A DNA stretch of 64,000 bases, from positions 558,001 to 622,000 of the forward strand of contig NZ_SMGP01000004.1 of the NCBI RefSeq assembly GCF_004339745.1, read 5' to 3'. The position numbers and the translations under genes are program-made. This document shows, one piece after another, positions 23,973-31,670 of this stretch (position 1 is the first letter of the stretch; every line of letters starts with the position of its first letter). Below the pieces are notes generated by a model that was given only the letters and a program-made list of their open reading frames with translations, was not told the DNA's origin and did not search any database. The DNA comes from Paraburkholderia sp. BL9I2N2. GTDB taxonomy: Bacteria; Pseudomonadota; Gammaproteobacteria; Burkholderiales; Burkholderiaceae.

Positions 23973-25465
23973 CCGAACTCGAACTGCGACCGTACCAGGC
24001 CGCGGCAATCCAATCCCTTCGCCTTGGCTTGGGGGAAGGCTATCTTCGCCAGATGCTTTACGGGCCGACCGGATGCGGAAAAACGGCGCTGTCCGTTGGC
24101 TTGGTCAAAGGCGCCCGGCTCAAGGGGAAGCGCGTGGCGTTCCTCGCAAACCGGATTCAGCTGGTCGAGCAGGCGTCACGGACGTTTCGGAAGTACGGCA
24201 TCGACCACGGCGTGATCCAGGGCGAAAACAGCCGGCGCGAATACGAAAACGTGCTGGTGTGCTCGATCCAGACCATCGCCAAGCGCGGCATTCCGGACGT
24301 GGATTTCATCATCATCGACGAGGCGCACGGCGTGGCCGGATCGAAGGATTACCGCGGCATCATCGAAACCTTCGCGGGGAAGCCCGTAATCGGCCTCTCG
24401 GCGTCTCCGTTCGCCAAAGGGCTTGGGAAGGTCTACGACAACCTGGGCGGCCCGCTGTTCGAGCGCATGGTGATCGCGTCGAGCATTCGCGAACTGATCG
24501 ACGACGGCTTCCTTGTCGATTGCGACATCTACGCGCCGGGCGAACCGGACATGACCGGGTTCAAGCAGGTGAAAAACCGGTTTGGCGAACTCGATTATTC
24601 CGACATGGACGTTGGCGAAGCGACCGACAAGCCGGAACTGATCGGCGATATCGTCACGCACTGGATGCGGCTCGCCAAGGGCACGCCGACGGTTGTTTTC
24701 GCATCGAACATCGCCCACAGCAAGCACATCGTCGAGCAGTTTCTGGCGGCCGGAGTCACGGCGGAGCACATCGACTGCTACGACGACACGGACACGCGCC
24801 GCGAGACGCTCAAGCGCTTCGAGAACGGGCAGACGACGATCATCAGCAATTCCGCATTGCTCGCTGAGGGATGGGATGCGCCGTTCTGCCAAACGCTGAT
24901 CCTCGCGCGCCCGACGAAAAGCCTGATCCGCTACCTGCAAATGGCCGGCCGTGTGCTGCGCCCGTCGGAAGGCAAGACGCGCGCGCTGATCCTCGACCAT
25001 TCCGGCACCGTGAAGCACCTGGGCTTTCCGACGGACGATCTGCCGCTTGAGCTCGACGACGGCAAGCCGAAGAAGTCCGCTCAGGCGAAGAAGAAGGAAA
25101 AGCTGCCGACGGCATGCGCGAAATGCGCGTTCATGAAAACGGCGCACAAATGCCCGGCTTGCGGTTTCGCGCCGGAGAAGCAGAACGACGTGCAGATGGC
25201 CGACGGCGAGCTCGTCAAGCAGGACCGCACCGCGAAGAAGGTCAAGGCGACCCAAGCCGAAAAGCAGCAATTCTTCTCCGAACTGCTGGGCCTGAAAGCA
25301 ATGCGCGGCTATTCCGACGGCCGGATCGCGAACATCTTTCGCGAGAAATACGGCGTATGGCCGAACGCGATGGAGAAGCTGGCGTGCGAGCCGTCGAAGG
25401 AAACCAGAGCTTATGTCCAGTCCCGGAACATCGCTTACGCCAAGGGGATGAAACATGCAGCGTGA
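23969..25465 (+). CDS. SF2 DEAD/DEAH-box DNA helicase
   Basis: The 498-residue protein has all SF2 motifs: Q-like LRPYQAAAI, motif I GPTGCGKT (residues 32-39), motif II DEAH in FIIIDEAHG (about 114), motif III SASPFAKG, and motif VI QMAGRVLRPSEG. A Cys pair set (CAKC... CPAC) near residue 385 suggests a zinc ribbon. It is probably the replicative or restart helicase of the phage and is coupled to the primase gene downstream by a 11-base overlap. Confidence 0.9.
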   Translation: MTELELRPYQAAAIQSLRLGLGEGYLRQMLYGPTGCGKTALSVGLVKGARLKGKRVAFLANRIQLVEQASRTFRKYGIDHGVIQGENSRREYENVLVCSIQTIAKRGIPDVDFIIIDEAHGVAGSKDYRGIIETFAGKPVIGLSASPFAKGLGKVYDNLGGPLFERMVIASSIRELIDDGFLVDCDIYAPGEPDMTGFKQVKNRFGELDYSDMDVGEATDKPELIGDIVTHWMRLAKGTPTVVFASNIAHSKHIVEQFLAAGVTAEHIDCYDDTDTRRETLKRFENGQTTIISNSALLAEGWDAPFCQTLILARPTKSLIRYLQMAGRVLRPSEGKTRALILDHSGTVKHLGFPTDDLPLELDDGKPKKSAQAKKKEKLPTACAKCAFMKTAHKCPACGFAPEKQNDVQMADGELVKQDRTAKKVKATQAEKQQFFSELLGLKAMRGYSDGRIANIFREKYGVWPNAMEKLACEPSKETRAYVQSRNIAYAKGMKHAA

Positions 25466-26372
25466 ACGCATCGGCGATCTATGCGTCGGCCGCTGGGAGT
25501 CGATCCTTGCGTCGTCCGGAATCGCAACCGAATTCCTCTCCAGCAAACACGGACCCTGTCCCATCTGCGCGGCCGGCAAAGACCGCTTCAGGTTCGACAA
25601 CAAGGGCGGCCGGGGAACCTGGTATTGCAGCCACTGCGGCGCCGGAGACGGTTTCGCACTGTTGCAGAAAATCAACGGCTGGGCATTTCCGCAGGCTGCG
25701 CGCGAGGTCGAACGCGTTCTCGGAATGTCCCGGCAGGATGCGCCGCATCACGAATTCACGGACGAGCGTAAGCGCCAGATGCTGCGCCAGGCGTGGAAAG
25801 AATCTCGAGTCGTGGAAATGGGCGATCCGGTCTGGAATTACCTCGCGGGTCGTGTCGGAATCAAGACGGTGCCGCTCGCGCTGCGCTATCACCAGTCCCT
25901 GCGCTATGACGCCGCCCGATCGTTCCCGGCAATGCTCGGTGTGGTGACGATGCCCTACGGCTCGCCCTCGACGATGCACCGCACATGGCTTGATGGCAAT
26001 GGCGGGAAGGCTCCTGTCGACGAAGCCAAAAAGGTAATGGCCGGAACCATCAGAACAGGTGCTATCCGTCTCGCGCCGGTTTCGCCGCGTCTCGGTATCG
26101 CGGAAGGGATCGAAACGGCGCTCGCGGCCTCGGTGCTATTCGGCGTGCCGACGTGGGCCGCGATCTCCGCGAACGGGATGCAGCAATGGGAGCCGCCGAA
26201 AGAAGTCCGCGAGGTGGTGATCTTCGCCGACAACGACGCGAACTACACCGGACAGGATGCCGCTTACGCGCTCGCCAAACGTCTGTCGCTTGCGGGCGTG
26301 TCGGTGGCCGTTCAGATTCCAGCATGCGTCGGCAGCGACTGGGCAGACGTGGCGAAAGAGGAATTGTCATGA
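25455..26372 (+). CDS. Phage primase with zinc ribbon and Toprim domain
   Basis: The 305-residue protein has an N-terminal zinc ribbon of the P4/DnaG type (CPICAAGKDRFRF... WYCSHCGAGDG; two CxxC pairs) and a C-terminal Toprim-like domain with EGIETALAAS and the DxD-like FADNDANYTG near residue 260. It should synthesise RNA primers. It lacks a helicase domain, which the previous gene supplies. Confidence 0.88.
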   Translation: MQRERIGDLCVGRWESILASSGIATEFLSSKHGPCPICAAGKDRFRFDNKGGRGTWYCSHCGAGDGFALLQKINGWAFPQAAREVERVLGMSRQDAPHHEFTDERKRQMLRQAWKESRVVEMGDPVWNYLAGRVGIKTVPLALRYHQSLRYDAARSFPAMLGVVTMPYGSPSTMHRTWLDGNGGKAPVDEAKKVMAGTIRTGAIRLAPVSPRLGIAEGIETALAASVLFGVPTWAAISANGMQQWEPPKEVREVVIFADNDANYTGQDAAYALAKRLSLAGVSVAVQIPACVGSDWADVAKEELS

Positions 26373-26650
26373 CCCGCGCCGAATCCGCCTATCTCGGCAA
26401 AGTCGCGCGCCTCGGCTGCGCATGCTGCCAGCTGCTCGGCGTTGGCGAAGAAGATACGCCGGTCGAGATCCACCACATTCGCGAAGGGCAGGGAATGGCC
26501 CAGCGTGCGCCGCACTGGCTTGCCGTGCCGCTTTGTGTGCCGTGCCATCGCGGGGACCGAGGTGTGCATGGGGACCGCTCAATTCTCCGGCAACTCAAGT
26601 GCACGGAGCTTGAACTGCTGTCGTGGGTAATTTCGAGGACGCAATCATGA
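26369..26650 (+). CDS. Ref-like HNH nuclease
   Basis: 93 residues from ATG 26369, overlapping the primase stop (ATGA). The motif set CACCQLLG, EIHHIREGQGMAQRAPHW, and CVPCHRGDRGVHG matches the Ref (recombination enhancement function) family of phage P1, RecA-dependent HNH nucleases. Two Cys pairs probably bind zinc. In phage it may process recombination intermediates. Confidence 0.78.
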   Translation: MTRAESAYLGKVARLGCACCQLLGVGEEDTPVEIHHIREGQGMAQRAPHWLAVPLCVPCHRGDRGVHGDRSILRQLKCTELELLSWVISRTQS

Positions 26651-26859
26651 GCGTTAAACCGGGCCAGATATGGCGCGAAGTCGATATGCGGTTTTCCCGC
26701 TACGTGAAAATCGTGAGCATTTTCGAAGACGGCAAGCGAGCAGTGATCCATTCCGTGAACCCTCATACGCATGAAAAAGCCGGTCCCATCACAAAAGCAA
26801 GCGTGACCAGATTTAACGGGAAGCACGGTGGCTATGAGCTTGTCAAGGAGCCCGCATGA
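26647..26859 (+). CDS. Small hypothetical phage protein
   Basis: 70 residues from ATG 26647, overlapping the Ref-like stop. MSVKPGQIWREVDMRFSRYVKIVSI is a small β-barrel-like pattern seen in many phage proteins of unknown function, followed by VTRFNGKHGGYELV. Spacing supports operon membership. Confidence 0.6.
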   Translation: MSVKPGQIWREVDMRFSRYVKIVSIFEDGKRAVIHSVNPHTHEKAGPITKASVTRFNGKHGGYELVKEPA

Positions 26860-27029
26860 TCTCAAGCACGCGCGCGGGAAAGAAGGATAAGCGCCGGAAG
26901 CTTTCGCGCTTATGGATGATCTGGCCGACGGGCGCGCTCGAATGGACGATTACCCAGTCGCCAGAACTAGCTAAGCACGCCGCGAAGCAGGGTTGGTCTG
27001 TGATCGAGTTCCGTGAGGTGCGGCCATGA
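26856..27029 (+). CDS. 57-residue hypothetical phage protein
   Basis: ATG at 26856 overlaps the upstream stop and the TGA overlaps the VRR-NUC start (ATGA at each end). The peptide MISSTRAGKKDKRRKLSRLW is very basic at the front; the rest has three Trp. No known family. Confidence 0.55.
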   Translation: MISSTRAGKKDKRRKLSRLWMIWPTGALEWTITQSPELAKHAAKQGWSVIEFREVRP

Positions 27030-27319
27030 AATACGCCCGACGCGCCGACGGCAATCAAGTCGATATCGTGGCCGCTCTACGTGCCAATGATTGCCTCGTC
27101 ACGCCCACGCACACAATCGGCGGCGGATTCCCTGACCTGGTTGTCATGTACCGGCCAACCAAGCGGATCTGCCTGATCGAAGTGAAAGACCCATCTAAGC
27201 CCGCATCCGACCGCAAGCTCACGCCGGCGCAGCAAGAGTTCCACGCCAGTTGGAGCGGCCCGATTTACGTCGTAGAGACGCCCGAGCAGGCCATAGCAGC
27301 GGCCACCGCGAACACCTAA
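27026..27319 (+). CDS. VRR-NUC domain nuclease
   Basis: 97 residues forming one VRR-NUC domain of the PD-(D/E)xK type: GGGFPDLVVMY (metal Asp) then CLIEVKDPSKPASDRKLTPAQQEFHASW. Stand-alone VRR-NUC proteins of phages act on branched DNA, and the position in the replication block fits Holliday junction processing. Confidence 0.85.
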   Translation: MKYARRADGNQVDIVAALRANDCLVTPTHTIGGGFPDLVVMYRPTKRICLIEVKDPSKPASDRKLTPAQQEFHASWSGPIYVVETPEQAIAAATANT

Positions 27320-27347
27320 ACAGCAGCACTGACCCTAGGAGATTTAC

Positions 27348-27590
27348 ATGCTTCAGCAAACAAACGCATTCGCCCGAGCCAAATTGATGATGGCGCAGAT
27401 CGCCGCCGCAATGGCTTTCACCAGCGCTATCCAGCGGCAAGCGGCGCTTGCTCAGATCGGCTCATATGAATCGCATGGAAAGGGAAGCGGAAAGACGTCG
27501 CCGTCCCGTCGCTGCGTAGCAATGGACAAGCGAGCAGCACGCAAGGCGCGAGGCGTGAAGCGTCACAAAGCGGCAATGCGCCGCGCCTGA
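27348..27590 (+). CDS. Small basic hypothetical protein
   Basis: 80 residues after TAGGAG. Ala-rich front (AKLMMAQIAAAMAF) and a very basic end (KRAARKARGVKRHKAAMRRA), likely nucleic-acid binding. No family recognised. Confidence 0.5.
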   Translation: MLQQTNAFARAKLMMAQIAAAMAFTSAIQRQAALAQIGSYESHGKGSGKTSPSRRCVAMDKRAARKARGVKRHKAAMRRA

Positions 27591-27599
27591 GGAGGCAGC

Positions 27600-27692
27600 A
27601 TGACCCCCACCCTAATCGTCCTCGCACTCGCTGCGGGCCTGTGGATTGTTGGAAGACTGCTCGACGGCGGGGGTTCGGATGTGCTTCGGTGA
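27600..27692 (+). CDS. 30-residue membrane microprotein
   Basis: ATG at 27600 has GAGGAGGCAGC upstream, a very strong site. The peptide begins MTPTLIVLALAAGLWIVGRL, one clear membrane helix. Its end overlaps the start of the next gene in another frame. Confidence 0.5.
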   Translation: MTPTLIVLALAAGLWIVGRLLDGGGSDVLR

Positions 27693-27993
27693 CCCTGCCA
27701 AATCATTAGCGCTCGCCCGCGCCCGCATGACTCCCGAGCAATGGGATCGCTTCGAGCGCGAGTTTAAGGTGTTCTGCGATATCCACGGCCTGCCGGACAA
27801 GTGGGCGTACTGGCCTACGTATGACTGGGCACGGTGGGCGTTCTTCAAGGGTCGCCAGCACGGCGAATCGGCAGCCGATCGGCGCAGCGCGTCCGCCTAC
27901 TTCGAGAAAATCGCCATCGCCATGATGACGGATGAGCAGGCGCAGGCGAGTCTGGAGCGGTGGATGCAACTCGATTTGGAGAGAGGCGCATGA
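27679..27993 (+). CDS. Hypothetical phage protein
   Basis: 104 residues from ATG 27679, preceded by GGGGG. It contains MTPEQWDRFEREFKVFCDIHG and AYWPTYDWARWAFFKGRQHGE, a Trp-rich helical pattern common in small phage proteins near replication genes. Function unknown; its stop overlaps the next ATG. Confidence 0.6.
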   Translation: MCFGDPAKSLALARARMTPEQWDRFEREFKVFCDIHGLPDKWAYWPTYDWARWAFFKGRQHGESAADRRSASAYFEKIAIAMMTDEQAQASLERWMQLDLERGA

Positions 27994-28127
27994 AACCAAT
28001 AATCTTTCTGGTATCGACGCTGGCACTTTTGGTCATTGGATCGATTGCCTACGAACGGATGCTATGGAACGAATGCCGCGCTGATCATTCGTGGTTCTAC
28101 TGCGTACGCGTGCTTGGATCGCGATGA
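27990..28127 (+). CDS. 45-residue membrane-anchored peptide
   Basis: ATG 27990 follows GAGAGGC and overlaps the upstream stop. MKPIIFLVSTLALLVIGSIA is a membrane helix or uncleaved signal; the rest has two Cys (NECRADHSWFYC) that could form a disulfide outside the membrane. Function unknown. Confidence 0.5.
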   Translation: MKPIIFLVSTLALLVIGSIAYERMLWNECRADHSWFYCVRVLGSR

Positions 28128-28174
28128 CCTACAGCCGCATGGACATCGAAATCGAACGAACGGGAGGTTACGCA

Positions 28175-28357
28175 ATGCCAATCATGACGGAATGTAACAG
28201 CGGCGCATGGCTCAAAGAGGTCAGAAAGCGCGTAGACCGGCTACAGGCGGCACTCGTCACTGGCGACAGGGACAGGGCGCAGATTGAGGCGCGTGAACTT
28301 GTGGCGGCGTCGCAGATTGCCTACGAGGAAGTGGTGCATGAGGCGAGAAAGGTATGA
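28175..28357 (+). CDS. Small helical hypothetical protein
   Basis: 60 residues from ATG 28175 because GGGAGG stands 7 bases upstream; a start at 28124 overlapping the previous stop (ATGA) is the alternative. Sequence WLKEVRKRVDRLQAALVTGDRDRAQIEARELV suggests a coiled coil. Its stop overlaps the GIY-YIG gene start. Confidence 0.55.
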   Translation: MPIMTECNSGAWLKEVRKRVDRLQAALVTGDRDRAQIEARELVAASQIAYEEVVHEARKV

Positions 28358-28731
28358 ATTTCTACGTCTACGAGCTTGTCTCCGAGTCCGGCGCTGTTAT
28401 GTATATCGGCAAGGGGAGCGGTCGTCGTCTAGCGGTCCAACGAAAGGCGTTTCAACTGGACGGTCATGAAGTCGCCAGATTCAAGTCCGAGAAGGACGCC
28501 TACCAATTCGAACGACAACGGATTGACGAATTGAAGCCGTTCCTTAATATTCATCCGGGCGGAAATGGTGGCACCGTGCAGAAGAAGCGAAAACCTCGCA
28601 TTACGGAGTTCGAGAAGGAATGCCTTCGATTGGGATCAAAGGTGGTGGCCGCACGTCTTGCGCTTCGATTCGGAGAGCATCTGGTCGAGCCATCTAAGTT
28701 AGACGCAGTTAGAAAGGTGGCGTATGGCTAA
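28354..28731 (+). CDS. GIY-YIG-type nuclease
   Basis: 125 residues. The first 75 form a divergent GIY-YIG domain: FYVYELVSESGAVMYIGKGSGRR, a variant of the GIY...YIG core with the conserved Gly-Lys-Gly, then a helix with Glu (FERQRIDELKP) and NIHPGGNGGT. The C-terminal 50 residues are basic and probably bind DNA. It could be a free-standing homing endonuclease or a repair nuclease. Confidence 0.75.
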   Translation: MNFYVYELVSESGAVMYIGKGSGRRLAVQRKAFQLDGHEVARFKSEKDAYQFERQRIDELKPFLNIHPGGNGGTVQKKRKPRITEFEKECLRLGSKVVAARLALRFGEHLVEPSKLDAVRKVAYG

Positions 28732-28996
28732 GGGATATAAGACCGGTGGACGCGTCAAGGGGTCCGTGAACAGGGTGACAGCAGACATTAAGGCTTTGGC
28801 ACAGTCTTTCGGAGCCGAGGCCATACAGACGCTTGTATCGATTGCTCAGGCGTCGGAGAGCGATCAAGCCAAGATCAGCGCCGTAAAGGAATTGCTGGAC
28901 CGTGGCTACGGAAAGGCTGTTCAGGCGATGGAGATTGCTGGGAAGGACGGCGCTCCGGCTGTGCAGATCAAGATCGTGAAGTCGGAGGGGAAATGA
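28724..28996 (+). CDS. Conserved small phage protein, candidate small terminase subunit
   Basis: 90 residues. KGYKTGGRVKGSVNRVTADIKALAQSFGAEAIQTL and SAVKELLDRGYGKAVQ form a conserved pattern found in many phage proteins immediately before packaging or head genes. The basic N-terminus followed by helices would suit DNA binding, and no other small terminase candidate is seen. That function is inferred and uncertain; the large terminase lies 13 kb away. Confidence 0.5.
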   Translation: MAKGYKTGGRVKGSVNRVTADIKALAQSFGAEAIQTLVSIAQASESDQAKISAVKELLDRGYGKAVQAMEIAGKDGAPAVQIKIVKSEGK

Positions 28997-29077
28997 CCGC
29001 CATATAACCGAAAGTCATTGATGCGTCTAGGGAATGCAGTAAAATACGCCGGAATCCTAACCAATTTCGAGGTCGTC

Positions 29078-29503
29078 ATGATGTTAGTGGCTCTTTTCAA
29101 GTCCGCACTTGCTACGACCGAGGGTGAATCGGTGTGGGGCAAGCTGCGACAGAAGGTCGTCGAGACGGCTGAAGCTCCGGCGCACGTGGCCGAAGGCTGG
29201 TATGAAAGTGCAGCGGAAGCGCTCGAAGCGCACGAACTCGCCGTGATGGAGGCGGAGAATGCGAAGCTTCAGGAGCAGATCGCGGCCGAGCAGACGAAGC
29301 TGGACGGCCGCACCAAGGCAGCGCGACAGCTGAAGGCGAAGCTTGATCCGACTGATGCCAATGCTGATGGGATCATTCATGAAGCTCATGCCGGGTTCGT
29401 TACGGGAACCGAGACTATTGAATCGCATATGTCCACGGCAGACGGCGGCGGTTCCATTGTTCCGGTGCAGCCGGCGCCTGAAGCGCAAGGAGTTCAATCG
29501 TGA
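29078..29503 (+). CDS. Hypothetical phage protein with coiled coil
   Basis: 141 residues from ATG 29078 (GAGGTCGTC upstream; another ATG lies at 29018). The centre is a long helix (LEAHELAVMEAENAKLQEQI...) likely to be a coiled coil, and the tail is Gly/Ser-rich. It precedes the gp4-like gene and may be a virion or assembly protein. No family recognised. Confidence 0.55.
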   Translation: MMLVALFKSALATTEGESVWGKLRQKVVETAEAPAHVAEGWYESAAEALEAHELAVMEAENAKLQEQIAAEQTKLDGRTKAARQLKAKLDPTDANADGIIHEAHAGFVTGTETIESHMSTADGGGSIVPVQPAPEAQGVQS

Positions 29504-29655
29504 TGCTCACCGAACAAATGCATGAGCAAGTAATCTATGAGGCGACTCGCACCGCTTCCACGATTGCGATTAATCAAGGTCTAAACCCGGTCGAGGCTGC
29601 TGTGGCGGTTGTAACCGCAGCGCTTGCCGCGGCAGAAAAACTCGGTGCATCGTGA
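29503..29655 (+). CDS. 50-residue hypothetical phage protein
   Basis: ATG 29503 overlaps the upstream TGA and its own stop overlaps the GTG of the gp4-like gene (GTGA). AAGGAG lies upstream. The peptide is helical, ending in an Ala-rich segment (VEAAVAVVTAALAAAEK). Confidence 0.5.
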   Translation: MLTEQMHEQVIYEATRTASTIAINQGLNPVEAAVAVVTAALAAAEKLGAS

Positions 29656-30173
29656 AAGCGCCGAAGTCCTACTTCGTTGAGCATGGATTGGGCGAACTCG
29701 GTCTGAGCGGAATGGTGTATGACTTTCCGCCCGAGGAAATGGCCCGCGTCTGTGACCGTCTGGACGCCAACCTCGCCGAGCTTGAGACGAAGGGCGCGCG
29801 TGTGCGCGGTTGGGTGTATGCGGACACGCCGGGAATCAACAATCCGGCCACGGTAGTCAACGTGCCGACCGGCCTTGTCAACCTGATCATCCTGTCTGCT
29901 GCGATTGTCGCGGCTCCGAGTATCGGCAAGAATCTGTCGAGCGTCACGGTGGCCGAGCTTAAGCTGGCGCGCGATAACCTGCTGTTCTTCGGCAAACGCA
30001 TCCCACAGTACCAGCGACCGAGCAACATGCCAATGGGCAGCGGCGTGCAAGTATGGGCAGATGGAGTCCAGTTCTACCCGCAGCGGCCGCCGCGCGTTGA
30101 CGCCGGGCCTGACTCGCACATGGAGCCGGATATGGAGTTGTGGTCCGGTGATAACGACATTACGGGGATGTGA
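29652..30173 (+). CDS. Head-tail adaptor, P22 gp4-like
   Basis: The 173-residue protein matches the P22 gp4 (packaged DNA stabilisation/adaptor) family: LDANLAELETKGARVRGW, NNPATVVNVPTGLVNLIILSAAIV and ELKLARDNLLF are its typical blocks. gp4 attaches below the portal ring after packaging and closes the head. P22 gp4 has 166 residues. Start is GTG. Confidence 0.85.
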   Translation: MKAPKSYFVEHGLGELGLSGMVYDFPPEEMARVCDRLDANLAELETKGARVRGWVYADTPGINNPATVVNVPTGLVNLIILSAAIVAAPSIGKNLSSVTVAELKLARDNLLFFGKRIPQYQRPSNMPMGSGVQVWADGVQFYPQRPPRVDAGPDSHMEPDMELWSGDNDITGM

Positions 30174-30679
30174 TCGTGCTGACTCAATCCGAACTTAAAG
30201 AGATCGTCCATTACGACCCCGATACAGGCGCGTTCACTTGGGTAAAGAGCAGCGGAAATCGTCGTGCTGGATCTCGTGCTGGTTCGATCAACGGTACGGC
30301 GGAAGGAAAGAAATACCGCCGTGTCTCGATCAACAAGACGCTGTATTTGGAACATCGCCTAGCAATCTTCTGGATGACTGGAGAGTGGCCAACTGAACAA
30401 GTTGACCACGAGAATCGCATTGAGTGGGATAACCGGTGGCTCAATATCAGACCTGCCATTCCCGAAGAAAACATGTGCAACAGACGCCTGTTCAGTAACA
30501 ACAAATCGGGCATCAAGGGCGTCCATTGGAGCAAGCAGCAGAAGAAGTGGGCTGCACAGATCAATGTTCGCGGAAAACAACGGTTGCTTGGCCATTTCCG
30601 TGATTTGGATGCGGCCACGCAGTTTATCGGGGTAATTCGCGCCATGTTTCACGGCGAATTCGCTTGCCACGGAGGCTGA
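30170..30679 (+). CDS. HNH endonuclease with AP2 domain
   Basis: The 169 residues contain an N-terminal HNH nuclease (LEHRLAIFWMTGEWP, QVDHENRIEWDNRWLNIRP) and a C-terminal AP2 DNA-binding domain (GIKGVHWSKQQKKWAAQI ... LGHFRDLDAATQF). This is the standard phage homing endonuclease layout. It starts GTG, overlapping the gp4-like stop by 4 bases, so it has invaded the head gene block. Confidence 0.9.
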   Translation: MIVLTQSELKEIVHYDPDTGAFTWVKSSGNRRAGSRAGSINGTAEGKKYRRVSINKTLYLEHRLAIFWMTGEWPTEQVDHENRIEWDNRWLNIRPAIPEENMCNRRLFSNNKSGIKGVHWSKQQKKWAAQINVRGKQRLLGHFRDLDAATQFIGVIRAMFHGEFACHGG

Positions 30680-30680
30680 C

Positions 30681-30893
30681 ATGGCGACGATTGGCGACCT
30701 TCCGTTTGACGATACCCCGAACCTTTCGGACTCCGTACTGATCTACGTCACATCGGGCGGCGTGACGCAGCGCACGTCGATCAATCTGCTTCTGCAAGTC
30801 CTATCGCAGCTTCCAACGGTCCAGCCTGTCGCTGGTTCGGGCGAGTTGTGGATCGATAAAACCGCAGGAAACGTAATCAAAGTAGCCCTCTAG
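30681..30893 (+). CDS. Small virion-associated hypothetical protein
   Basis: 70 residues, beginning ATIGDLPFDDTPNLSDSVLIYVTSGGVTQRTS. The pattern resembles short N-terminal modules of tail fibre proteins (compare the start of the 637-residue tailspike here: NDLSVASSVSADDKLPIWQN). It may be a virion decoration or fibre adaptor; unproven. Confidence 0.5.
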   Translation: MATIGDLPFDDTPNLSDSVLIYVTSGGVTQRTSINLLLQVLSQLPTVQPVAGSGELWIDKTAGNVIKVAL

Positions 30894-30901
30894 GAGGCGT
30901 T

Positions 30902-31132
30902 ATGCCCGCCACAAAGAAGAATCCGCACTGGTCCGAGCTTCCTCCTGGGCCGCCGTCGTTCGTCGATCCGTTCGGTATCCGGCGCGATATCTCGGTCACG
31001 CTCTCGCAACTGGCGGCGACGAACAATGTCGTGCAGGCCAAAGCCGTGCGGGACTGGTTCACCGCAGTGGCGAATCAGGCTGATCTGATCGCAGGCGGTA
31101 CGGGTTCGGCTGTCGCTGGGGGTGCACCGTGA
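30902..31132 (+). CDS. Small hypothetical phage protein
   Basis: 76 residues after GGAGGCGTT. Contains PPSFVDPFGIRRDISVTLSQLAATNN and an Ala/Gly-rich end. No domain known. Its stop overlaps the next GTG start. Confidence 0.5.
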   Translation: MPATKKNPHWSELPPGPPSFVDPFGIRRDISVTLSQLAATNNVVQAKAVRDWFTAVANQADLIAGGTGSAVAGGAP

Positions 31133-31497
31133 ACGTCACAGCAATCAGTTCGCTCAAGCGCTTTCACCTGGTAACGGGCGCATCGACAAACGTCAATTCG
31201 CTCGCTGCGGTGCCGACTGGTCTCGATGGCTTCTGCGCCTGGGCGTCGGTCACGTGCTATCTGAAGGTGTTCGACAAGGCCACTGCGCCGGTTCTCGGCA
31301 CTGACGTTCCGGCGATGACGTTCCAGATCCCGGCCAACGTGCCGCAGCGCATTGATTGGGGCGTTGAAACGCTCGCGCTCAAGTACGGCTTGCAGATCGC
31401 CGTGACGCTCAATCCTGCCGACAACGACGCGACCGTGCTTGCCGCGGCGAACACGTCGGGCGTCGAAGTGTTCTATTCGCCTCAGTCTGGAGTCTGA
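31129..31497 (+). CDS. Hypothetical structural protein, β-rich
   Basis: 122 residues starting GTG 31129. Strongly β-rich with few charged residues (FHLVTGASTNVNSLAAVPTG ... PAMTFQIPANVPQRIDWG). It has the character of a head decoration or tail accessory protein and lies just before the gp10-like gene, but no family is recognised. Confidence 0.5.
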   Translation: MNVTAISSLKRFHLVTGASTNVNSLAAVPTGLDGFCAWASVTCYLKVFDKATAPVLGTDVPAMTFQIPANVPQRIDWGVETLALKYGLQIAVTLNPADNDATVLAAANTSGVEVFYSPQSGV

Positions 31498-31499
31498 TC

Positions 31500-31670
31500 A
31501 TGGCCAAGAAGCATCCCGGTTTCGCTGCTGAACAGTCGAAAATCGCCAGCAAGGAGGGCATTCCGATGAAGAACGCGGGTGCGATCCTCGCCAGTGCTGC
31601 GCGCAAGGCGTCGCCGGCGGCCAAGCGCTCCAATCCGGCGCTCAAGAAAGTCGCGAAGAAAGGAAAGTAA
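31500..31670 (+). CDS. 56-residue basic phage protein
   Basis: ATG 31500 gives MAKKHPGFAAEQSKIASKEG and then AGAILASAARKASPAAKRSNP, a small Lys/Ala-rich family that I have seen commonly beside phage structural genes. It ends directly before the GTG of the gp10-like gene. Function unknown; DNA binding is likely from charge. Confidence 0.6.
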   Translation: MAKKHPGFAAEQSKIASKEGIPMKNAGAILASAARKASPAAKRSNPALKKVAKKGK